Source: Promethearchaeota archaeon
GTDB taxonomy: Archaea > Asgardarchaeota > Lokiarchaeia > Sigyniarchaeales > Promethearchaeaceae
Length of the DNA stretch: 6,377 nt
Reading direction: 5' to 3'
Assembly: GCA_014729055.1 (NCBI GenBank)
Contig: WJKO01000193.1
Location: 1 to 6,377 of the forward strand
Shown here: positions 1 through 6,377 of the stretch, piece by piece
Numbering within the stretch: position 1 is the first letter of the stretch
Layout: each line of letters opens with the position of its first letter
Program-made: the position numbers and the translations under genes
The notes under the pieces: model-generated
The model's input: only the letters and a program-made list of their open reading frames with translations
What the model was told of the DNA's origin: nothing
Databases searched by the model: none

Positions 1-5
1 AACCA

Positions 6-26
6 CTGTTTGAGCATTTCAAACAG
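6..26. repeat. Perfect 8-bp inverted repeat abutting the first ATG
   Basis: CTGTTTGA (6-13) and TCAAACAG (19-26) are exact reverse complements around the 5-base loop GCATT. The right arm ends one base before the ATG at 27. If that ATG is the start, this is a 5' leader hairpin that could affect translation or serve as a binding site. If the gene begins upstream, the same bases encode PLFEHFKQ. It could also be a subterminal hairpin of a mobile element or a contig-end artefact. The pairing is certain; the role is unknown. Confidence 0.55.
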
Positions 27-3000
27 ATGTTGCCCTATCCGTTTTTAATTTTAAAATATATTCGGTTGCAAGATCAACAAGTTATTGCCATAAAAAACGG
101 ACATGATACCATACAAGGAAACATTAGGGAAATTGTGGATCAAAAATACTCAGATCCTGCTACCTATGCTTATTATTTCAACTCGCATCCCGAGTGTGTA
201 CTGAGTCAAGAACAATTAGAAGTGCTCAATAATATAGAAAAGATTGATTGCAAACTTCTGGGCAAATTGGCTAAGAAGTTTATGGTGGATCAGAGAATTA
301 TTACAAAAAATCTAAACATTCCACAAAAAAACTCTATCTATTCAGAACATATGATTGACCAAATCGATGAAGAGGAAGACACGACCGATAAAATCGATGA
401 AGGAAAAGAAGAAAGAATTGAATTCACAGAGGAAGCTGTGTGCAATAAATTTTCAACGAATGAAGTATATACACACCGACAATATGGGTTAGCACTAGAA
501 AATATTGCTAAAGAATACAAAGTACACGCGAACGACGTTTCTACTATGGTTAGAACAAAAGGGCTTTACACGGAAGGATGCCAGAATATCCTAAATAAGG
601 TAGAGATGATGACTCATAAACTCAAGTTGACTAAGAAGTTTCAAGTAATAGCGGATATGTGTGATGTCGCATTTGAACAAGGGCTGTTTTACCAGATGGT
701 GGTATCCCCCAGAACAAAAAATCAACTGTCGCAAAAACAACTCAATACATTGTGGAAACGTACTGAATTGAATTCAATAAGCATTGACGAAAACGAATTA
801 TTCCACGCACACATCGGAATAAAAAATCTCTATCTATTCCAAAATAGCAGCGAGACAGACCTTAAAAATAAAATACTGACCACCCGAAAACAGATCCTGT
901 TTGCCAGATTGGAACATCTCTTTCAATGCATTCAAGAAAGCGAATATCATAAGGGAACCATAACGAAAATACTTCAGAATTCATCGTATGGGTTTAGTTC
1001 CTTGATTAAAGAATTCGCCGTAAAACAGACTGAACTCACGCTTTTGACCATCGAGTTTATAACCCATGCCGATATTAGTGAAAAAATTACTCAAAAGTTT
1101 AAAAATATGGGTGATCCGCACAGGGCTCTTGAAAAATACCTCTTGAAGCAACCTGAAATTACGGGATATTATTACGTCAAAGACCTACTGAGAGAGCCGC
1201 TTTCAGAAAGTTATGCCCAATATTTAGATTGTTTGACAGATGATGAAGAGAAAAAAAAGCAGTTGGCACAAAGAATCGCTACTATGAACAAATATTATTA
1301 TCTTCAAGACATTACGGACATTATCAATTACACGAACAAATATCCAAAGCGTGAAATCAAGCCAAATGTTCCAGCAGAGTTATTAAATGCAGACTATCGC
1401 AAAAAACATCAGCTAATCTTTGATATCATCGCCGAATATACGGGAGAGAAATTTAAAGCGGGACCTCCGTCAGAATTCGCCTCAGAACTTGAAAAAGTGC
1501 TTGGAAAGAGCAATTTACCCCAAGATGTAAATAACATCTTAACGAATATTTGTCATGTACAGCAAGACATGAATGAAATTATGGACAATATCAAGCATAG
1601 AAAACATAAAATTTCAAGGGCGATCAACAGAATACCTACGTTTTATTTGAAATATATAGGCGGTCAGCTGAAGTTTATTAAACCTTATCTCCTCGAGGAT
1701 GTATCATTTGAGGACATATTAGAAAACCTTAATGCCGTGGGTATATTTCGGTTATATTTAGAGATACAATATATCTTGAGTATTGCAATAAGTATGCCTG
1801 GTAGGTTTACGTCCGAAGGTATGATCAAAGGCGCAGTAGAAATGCTGACGGATCGACTTTTTGTCCCCAAAGCAAAAATTAATCGGGATGTCGATGAAAT
1901 AGAGAAAGAAAATGATGAGAATAAAAGCGAAACAACTGATGACGAAAGTTTTGATAATTACCGCGAACGAGCACTTAGGGCAAAGTTATTTTTCTTATAT
2001 CGTTCCCACTTCTTTTATGTACCCTTGAAATATATCGATTATGTTAAGCCCTTGTCTTCAGTCACGGATGAAACGGACATTAGAGAAGAAATGAAGGTGC
2101 AAAATAAGACCTCTAAGTCTAATAAAAAGAAGCATGGAAATTCCGGGGGAACGTGCAATGTGACGCTTAAAATTCCCGAGGAAGTAGAAAATGCTTTAAC
2201 ACGGATAAAGGAAAAGCGAATAAATTATTTTGGATGGACTCTGAAAGGTCTTACGGAGAAAAAAAGAGAAGAATTAATTGAAAGCAGTTTTAAAAGGTTG
2301 ACCAAGCGGTTGCTTTCAAATCGTGTATATAATCTCTGTCAATTAGAGTCATTTCTCAGTCGCAGATTAATGGAAGATGAAGATTTTGATATGGACCTCT
2401 TAGATCCTATTATGAATGAAGCCATCAGACAAAAAACGCAGATCTCCAAAAGTGAAAAATATCGAAACATCATTGCTGAATATTTATTAGATTTTTTGGG
2501 AGACTATGCTGTGGACTTATCGCGAGTAATCTATGACGCCAGATATTCCTATAATATGATTAAATATGTAAATGATAGGTATAAGAAAACGGATAAGTGC
2601 AAGAAATCAATTAATAGTGCAATGATAAGAGGCAAGATCCGTGAATTCCGAAATACTGCTGATAAAGAAGACACTATCCTTAACAAATATTTCAATCGAT
2701 GGAATCTTTGGAAACGCAACCGCAAACTTAAGAATTATCTTGCGAAAAAAATGGAGAAGATTGATAAAGAATGGGAAGAAGTGGTGATTGTTTTGAGTAA
2801 TAAATACCTTCTTCATTTTTTGGGGAAAACACAAGACGCAGAATTATTAGATAATTTTCTTATGGCAGATTCCTATGAGAAGGCATATAAAATAGCAGAA
2901 TATGCCGAAACCCACCCGAATATTTTAAAAAAAATTCAAGAGGCAAAAAGTCAATATATTAACTTGAAGTCATGGTTGACATCTGAAAAGTTCGATTATA

Positions 3001-6000
3001 AAGACCTAATACTGGCAGTATTGCGGGGGTTGGTCCTCTATTATGAGTTTAAAGCGCTAGAAGATGTAAAAAAGTCGGATTATAACCGCAATATGCACAC
3101 AAAGCTCGCAAAAATGGCGTATGCGCAGGGTATTTCGAATAATGATTCGCTGAAATCACAAAAATCGGAAGTAAAACATGCATTATTTAACATCCTCCTT
3201 TCATTTCCGTCGATTGTTCCCCATAACGACTTTATTAAATCCTTTAGTTTTGCATTCTCGGAGAAAATGTGGAGGTCTCCATTTATAGATCCGAAATATG
3301 ATACCATCAATGAATTAGAAGAAAGCTGGAATTCAAAATTCGGCAACTCCCATAGCAATTTCTTCGATCAAATTTTTTCATTGGTCAGTATGCTCAGTAT
3401 GTTTCGAATTTTAGAATGCAACGGGAAATTTTCCGAGGAAAATATTGAAGAGTTTATCACCGATACCCAAATTCAATGGAAAAAGCGTATGCATAACTTA
3501 CACGCGATGCAAGAAGCCCAAGAGGAAAAAGAAAGCGAAAAAAAGAAGAATTCTAAAAGCGATAACCATCAAACCATTTCTGAATCGCAATATAAGGCGG
3601 TACTAAAAGATGTTTTAGATCCATTCAGGCATCTTTCGTTTGGCTACATCAGAGATTTATTTCCCGTAAAGAAAGAATCTGCCATTGCCAAAGAGGATAG
3701 TAACAAAAAAAAGTCGAAACGTTCGCTGATGCCACTGGCCCTTGGATGCGAAAAAGGGGCATTCGGTAATCTGAAAACTAATTACTCACAGCTTAGGCAG
3801 ATAGGGGCAACGCCAAGTCTTACTGTATCTCTACAAGGACCGCCCCTTAAAGCCGATGAATTGGAGAAGAAGTATGAGAAATTGTTTGAAGAGAATAAAG
3901 GCAATGTTTTCATTGACGAATTGGACTTCAGACCGCCCGCACCCAGAAAAACGGGAAATCATTCCCTCCATCATAAGAGTCATTTGTCTAAGGATAATAT
4001 TGAAGAGCAAAGAAACAAATTGGCACGGTCAATTTCTAAAAATCAAAAGCGGTTTACTGCATATCAACAGTTATATCTTGATTTATTCGACAGCAGCGAG
4101 CTATTTAAGGACGCTATCAAGGTTGAGCGGAGAATTTGGAAGCATTTTACCAAATACAAAAAATTGGTCACTAAAAAAGCGGATGATGCACTTATCAAGG
4201 GATCTTGGGCAAATTATAAGCGAAATGTAGAGGAAGCTCATAAAAAGGAATATATTACGAAGGAACAACTTGCGGAATGTTTAGAGGAATCAAAAGTAGA
4301 AAAGCTGAGCACATCTGAACTGATTGATACAAAGCTAAAAATTGGCATTCATGGTTCCGAAAAATGCCTTGAGAATGTTAAGGATACGTTAAGCACTTCC
4401 AAGCACTCAGAATATACGCACCGTTTATATGACTGGATCCTTAAGATTAATTCTTCAGAAACGAAAACGCTTGAAGAATTTATCCAAGCGTATGAAAATA
4501 CAAATGATGACAAGAAGAATGAATTTCTTAAGGATACCAAAATAGCATTCCATAGTTTTATTCAGCTGGTAATGGCACGAATCAAGGCATATAAATCCGA
4601 AGAAGCGAGCAATATCAAGCGGAACTATCGAAATATCGATACCTATGCTCACACGCTGTCCCGTAAAGAGAAACAGACACACAAAATGAAAGAATCATTC
4701 ATAGACATATTTAAACGCTTTGTCGAGCTTTTAAAGGATAATAAAGAGGACTTTGCCCCGATTCATACATGGATGTATCAAGATTGTAACAAAGCAGGTG
4801 AGGTCTTGAGTCCCATGGAAGTTAACATCGAGATTCCTCCTGCGCTGCAAAAGAAGCTTGCGCAAGACAGCGTTTCTATAGAGTCCATTCAGATTAAACC
4901 TCCAAACTACCCCTCATTGAAATTGACCGCGAATTTGCACCTATCAGGTGAGTTTTCCGACATATACCTTAGTCCAAAAGCCCTTGAAAAGATTACACCT
5001 TGCTCTCTTGTCAAGAATCTAAAAGGGAAAATCTTGCTCGGAATGGACGTTAACAGGTTAAATTCCTGGCGGACGTTCGCCTATACTTTGTATTATATAC
5101 ATACTAATGATTCCGTATATAAACTTCCTTTAGCAGAGGAAAAATTGAGTGACGAAGACCTTGCACGCTTGCTGAATGTATATGATACGACTCATTCTAA
5201 AATTAACGGTAAAACATTAATTGATAAGATTAATGCCATGATGCAAGTGGGTTTATACAAACCAACGAACGCGCGTCCATATACACTCCAGGCAACAAAA
5301 GTTAACAATCCTTCATTTTCCGACAGAATCATGGCACCCGTAAAATATCTTTCCGTTAAGCGCATTCATGTAAAGCAACATTTAAGATTCTGTCAGAAAC
5401 GAAAATCGGAATATATTCGATTCAAAAAGAGCGAAGGTGCCCGATCGGGAGACTCTTCGAATAGTGAGTATCAACGGGAAATTGACCGATTATCCGTGGA
5501 GATCCACTATTTCGGGAAAAAGATGGCGAACCTTCGAAATCGAATTAAACAATATCTCATAAACGTGCAACAGTATATGATTATGAGGTTTAATGTCAGC
5601 GCTGTTTATTATGAGAAATTATCACTTTCGGCTGACCGAAAAAAGGGAGGACTTGCCGAAATAGTGAATAGTATGTTTAAAAACGTGCCGGAACTAAACA
5701 AGATTGTATTCAGCCGGCTGAGATCGGCAGGATTTGGAAAAAGTGACATGCCAACAGAGATAGAGGGCAGCGCATATGGGACTTCCAAGATTTGTGCGGT
5801 CTGCCATTACTTTAAAGTGGGCAAAGATCACCACATAACCGATACATGCGTTTTAGATAACAGTATGAGCTATGATTACGCGCCTTGTTTGTGCTGTAAA
5901 GATGAAAACGGTAACTCAATAGTATATGATAGGCATGAAAACGCTGCAGATAATGTGGTCTTGAAGAATCTCAAAGTAAAAGCCAATTCTGTTACAAGAT

Positions 6001-6035
6001 ATTATGCAAAAACGAATAAAGGGCCGCCGCCTTAA
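27..6035 (+). CDS. Giant TnpB/Cas12-like RuvC nuclease (2002 aa or longer)
   Basis: Seen: the C-terminal third of a kilobase matches the TnpB/Cas12 nuclease core. RuvC-I is GMDVNR (D1674). A basic helical segment follows at about 1775-1860. RuvC-II is VYYEKLSL (E1863). A zinc ribbon has C1923-x2-C1926 (in TSKICAVC) and C1954-x2-C1957 (in CLCC). RuvC-III is DRHENAADN (D1968). The D-E-D triad is complete. A beta-rich stretch at about 1625-1672 sits where Cas12 proteins carry the last WED strands; another lies near 1233-1275. The rest is mostly helical, with charged linkers near 111-133, 621-643, 692-709, 1161-1182 and 1215-1232, and two HTH-like motifs at about 80-97 and 159-176. Known: this family cuts DNA using a guide RNA. 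Inferred: an RNA-guided DNA endonuclease with very large recognition lobes. The length exceeds TnpB (~400) and known Cas12 (up to ~1500). Start: ATG at 27 has no Shine-Dalgarno and the frame is open to base 3, so the true start may lie outside the window. The subtype is not recognised. Confidence 0.85.
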   Translation: MLPYPFLILKYIRLQDQQVIAIKNGHDTIQGNIREIVDQKYSDPATYAYYFNSHPECVLSQEQLEVLNNIEKIDCKLLGKLAKKFMVDQRIITKNLNIPQKNSIYSEHMIDQIDEEEDTTDKIDEGKEERIEFTEEAVCNKFSTNEVYTHRQYGLALENIAKEYKVHANDVSTMVRTKGLYTEGCQNILNKVEMMTHKLKLTKKFQVIADMCDVAFEQGLFYQMVVSPRTKNQLSQKQLNTLWKRTELNSISIDENELFHAHIGIKNLYLFQNSSETDLKNKILTTRKQILFARLEHLFQCIQESEYHKGTITKILQNSSYGFSSLIKEFAVKQTELTLLTIEFITHADISEKITQKFKNMGDPHRALEKYLLKQPEITGYYYVKDLLREPLSESYAQYLDCLTDDEEKKKQLAQRIATMNKYYYLQDITDIINYTNKYPKREIKPNVPAELLNADYRKKHQLIFDIIAEYTGEKFKAGPPSEFASELEKVLGKSNLPQDVNNILTNICHVQQDMNEIMDNIKHRKHKISRAINRIPTFYLKYIGGQLKFIKPYLLEDVSFEDILENLNAVGIFRLYLEIQYILSIAISMPGRFTSEGMIKGAVEMLTDRLFVPKAKINRDVDEIEKENDENKSETTDDESFDNYRERALRAKLFFLYRSHFFYVPLKYIDYVKPLSSVTDETDIREEMKVQNKTSKSNKKKHGNSGGTCNVTLKIPEEVENALTRIKEKRINYFGWTLKGLTEKKREELIESSFKRLTKRLLSNRVYNLCQLESFLSRRLMEDEDFDMDLLDPIMNEAIRQKTQISKSEKYRNIIAEYLLDFLGDYAVDLSRVIYDARYSYNMIKYVNDRYKKTDKCKKSINSAMIRGKIREFRNTADKEDTILNKYFNRWNLWKRNRKLKNYLAKKMEKIDKEWEEVVIVLSNKYLLHFLGKTQDAELLDNFLMADSYEKAYKIAEYAETHPNILKKIQEAKSQYINLKSWLTSEKFDYKDLILAVLRGLVLYYEFKALEDVKKSDYNRNMHTKLAKMAYAQGISNNDSLKSQKSEVKHALFNILLSFPSIVPHNDFIKSFSFAFSEKMWRSPFIDPKYDTINELEESWNSKFGNSHSNFFDQIFSLVSMLSMFRILECNGKFSEENIEEFITDTQIQWKKRMHNLHAMQEAQEEKESEKKKNSKSDNHQTISESQYKAVLKDVLDPFRHLSFGYIRDLFPVKKESAIAKEDSNKKKSKRSLMPLALGCEKGAFGNLKTNYSQLRQIGATPSLTVSLQGPPLKADELEKKYEKLFEENKGNVFIDELDFRPPAPRKTGNHSLHHKSHLSKDNIEEQRNKLARSISKNQKRFTAYQQLYLDLFDSSELFKDAIKVERRIWKHFTKYKKLVTKKADDALIKGSWANYKRNVEEAHKKEYITKEQLAECLEESKVEKLSTSELIDTKLKIGIHGSEKCLENVKDTLSTSKHSEYTHRLYDWILKINSSETKTLEEFIQAYENTNDDKKNEFLKDTKIAFHSFIQLVMARIKAYKSEEASNIKRNYRNIDTYAHTLSRKEKQTHKMKESFIDIFKRFVELLKDNKEDFAPIHTWMYQDCNKAGEVLSPMEVNIEIPPALQKKLAQDSVSIESIQIKPPNYPSLKLTANLHLSGEFSDIYLSPKALEKITPCSLVKNLKGKILLGMDVNRLNSWRTFAYTLYYIHTNDSVYKLPLAEEKLSDEDLARLLNVYDTTHSKINGKTLIDKINAMMQVGLYKPTNARPYTLQATKVNNPSFSDRIMAPVKYLSVKRIHVKQHLRFCQKRKSEYIRFKKSEGARSGDSSNSEYQREIDRLSVEIHYFGKKMANLRNRIKQYLINVQQYMIMRFNVSAVYYEKLSLSADRKKGGLAEIVNSMFKNVPELNKIVFSRLRSAGFGKSDMPTEIEGSAYGTSKICAVCHYFKVGKDHHITDTCVLDNSMSYDYAPCLCCKDENGNSIVYDRHENAADNVVLKNLKVKANSVTRYYAKTNKGPPP
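361..402 (+). repeat. 12-base direct repeat in an acidic linker of the nuclease gene
   Basis: AAATCGATGAAG occurs at 361-372 and again at 391-402, exactly 30 bases (ten codons) apart and in frame. At protein level it gives QIDEEEDTT followed by KIDEGKEER, at about residues 112-130. This looks like a small internal duplication in a flexible, acidic, low-complexity linker between the two HTH-like motifs. A structural or regulatory role is not evident. Confidence 0.5.
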
Positions 6036-6045
6036 TTGCGATACA

Positions 6046-6065
6046 ACGCTTGAACTTGCAAGCGT
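6046..6065. repeat. 7-bp hairpin just after the nuclease stop codon
   Basis: ACGCTTG (6046-6052) and CAAGCGT (6059-6065) pair perfectly around the 6-base loop AACTTG, beginning ten bases past the TAA. The following bases (GAAAGGAAATGG) contain no T-run, so it is not a standard intrinsic terminator. It may protect the mRNA 3' end, belong to a structured RNA, or mark an element end. It loosely resembles the hairpin at 6-26, sharing a TTGA...CAA core. Confidence 0.5.
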
Positions 6066-6226
6066 GAAAGGAAATGGAAAAGTAATTTTAGAATGTAATA
6101 CTGTTATGGATGGGAATCTTTACTCTGTTCCAGTGGATTTTGAGACTGATGTGAGCCATGAACGATGCAGAAAAACCGATAGATTTAAATATATGTTTGT
6201 TTATATTCTTATATGGGGATTACATA

Positions 6227-6250
6227 CCGGTGATTAAATCAGATTGCTGG
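6227..6250 (+). repeat. Potential 8-bp RNA hairpin in the 3' non-coding tail
   Basis: CCGGTGAT (6227-6234) can pair with ATTGCTGG (6243-6250) around an 8-base loop. Three of the eight pairs are G-U, so it is plausible for a + strand RNA but not a DNA palindrome. Alone it is weak; its interest is that it precedes the stronger hairpin at 6266-6292. Confidence 0.3.
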
Positions 6251-6265
6251 ATATATTCCTCATTA

Positions 6266-6292
6266 GGTAAATAATTGTATAAATTGTTTACT
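6266..6292 (+). repeat. AT-rich 11-bp hairpin / imperfect palindrome in the 3' tail
   Basis: Bases 6266-6276 (GGTAAATAATT) pair with 6282-6292 (AATTGTTTACT) around the loop GTATA. Nine pairs are Watson-Crick and two are G-U. It is the longest stem in the tail. It could be an RNA stem or a protein-binding dyad. AT-rich stems arise easily by chance in such DNA, so the function is open. Confidence 0.4.
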
Positions 6293-6310
6293 CCCATGCA
6301 TGCCGTGTGA

Positions 6311-6320
6311 ACCAATTGGT
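6311..6320. repeat. 10-base perfect palindrome ACCAATTGGT
   Basis: ACCAATTGGT is self-complementary. GCC (6302-6304) and GGC (6324-6326) can pair outside it, giving a possible two-part stem with an internal loop. A second 8-base palindrome, CATGCATG, lies just upstream at 6295-6302. The base pattern is certain; a role as operator, RNA stem or chance palindrome cannot be told apart here. Confidence 0.35.
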
Positions 6321-6377
6321 GATGGCTATTGTATGGCAAAATTAGTTCGTGTGACTCGTCACGACTTCAAATCTGTG

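Larger units (their letters stand above)
6036..6377. other. Sequence after the nuclease gene with no convincing gene; candidate guide-RNA region
   Basis: No ORF here has a ribosome binding site, a recognisable motif or a plausible length; the longest, a 77-codon frame at 6004-6237, starts inside the nuclease gene in another frame. No repeat-spacer pattern, tRNA or T-tailed intrinsic terminator is seen. The stretch does hold several separate potential hairpins (6046-6065, 6227-6250, 6266-6292, around 6302-6326, and a weaker one at 6347-6364). In TnpB systems the guide RNA is encoded at the 3' end of the gene and beyond; in many type V CRISPR loci a tracrRNA or array lies beside the effector. 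Whether an RNA is made here is an inference. TATAAA at 6278-6283 resembles a -10 box but lacks a good -35. Confidence 0.35.

Noticed and set aside
3080..3358. 92-codon minus-strand frame and other minus-strand frames across the gene
   Set aside because: All lie opposite the long gene, lack motifs and are of a length expected by chance in AT-rich antisense sequence.
3856..4230. 124-codon + strand frame inside the nuclease gene
   Set aside because: It is an out-of-frame shadow of the long gene, with no motif or ribosome site of its own. The long frame is supported by family motifs and continuity.
6046..6075. Rho-independent terminator after the nuclease gene
   Set aside because: The 7-bp stem is followed by GAAAGGAAATGG rather than a run of T, so it does not meet the intrinsic terminator pattern.
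6182..6191. Archaeal-type TATA box (ATTTAAATAT region)
   Set aside because: The match is easily met by chance in AT-rich DNA, and there is no gene or confirmed RNA start at the expected distance.
6004..6237. 77-codon + strand frame overlapping the end of the nuclease gene, starting MQKRIKGRR
   Set aside because: It begins inside the nuclease gene in another frame, has no ribosome binding site and no recognisable motif. No clear slippery site joins it to the main frame, and the main protein already ends at a normal distance after RuvC-III.
6158..6274. 38-codon + strand frame starting MNDAEKPIDL, hydrophobic in the middle
   Set aside because: It is short, has no Shine-Dalgarno, overlaps another equally weak frame and overlaps two potential hairpins. 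Its composition is not enough to call a peptide.
6288..6377. Possible start of a CRISPR array at the right edge (GTTTACTCCC and a repeated CGTGTGA)
   Set aside because: Only a 7-base match recurs, 44 bases apart. No 25-40 base repeat is present twice, so an array cannot be claimed.

Overview
The window holds one very long protein-coding gene and about 340 bases of sequence after it. The DNA is AT-rich and intron-free, and the 2002-codon frame reads in the standard code with tryptophan as TGG and no internal TGA. This fits a bacterium, an archaeon or one of their viruses or plasmids; no sequence here decides which. The window looks like the end of an assembly: the reading frame is already open at the left edge, and no neighbouring gene is complete.

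Bases 27-6035 (+) encode a protein of at least 2002 residues. Its last ~330 residues are a recognisable TnpB/Cas12-type RuvC nuclease. RuvC-I is GMDVNR (D1674), RuvC-II is YYEKLSL (E1863), then a TSKICAVC...CLCC zinc ribbon (C1923, C1926, C1954, C1957), and RuvC-III is DRHENAADN (D1968). All three catalytic acids are present, so the nuclease is probably active. The ~1670 residues before RuvC-I are mostly helical and charged, and I cannot assign them to a named family. TnpB is about 400 residues and known Cas12 proteins about 400-1500, so this is an unusually large member. The N-terminus carries two similar helix-turn-helix-like motifs, and several lysine- or acid-rich linkers separate presumed domains.

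No CRISPR array, cas1/cas2, tnpA or other partner gene is visible. A perfect 8-bp hairpin lies directly against the first ATG, and a 7-bp hairpin lies ten bases after the stop. The sequence from 6036 to 6377 has no convincing gene but holds several further potential hairpins. It is the natural place to look for a guide RNA, because TnpB-type proteins often have their RNA encoded at or just past the gene's 3' end. The best reading is a giant RNA-guided-nuclease-like effector, possibly of an undescribed subtype, seen without its wider locus. The RNA-guided role is an inference from the nuclease family.
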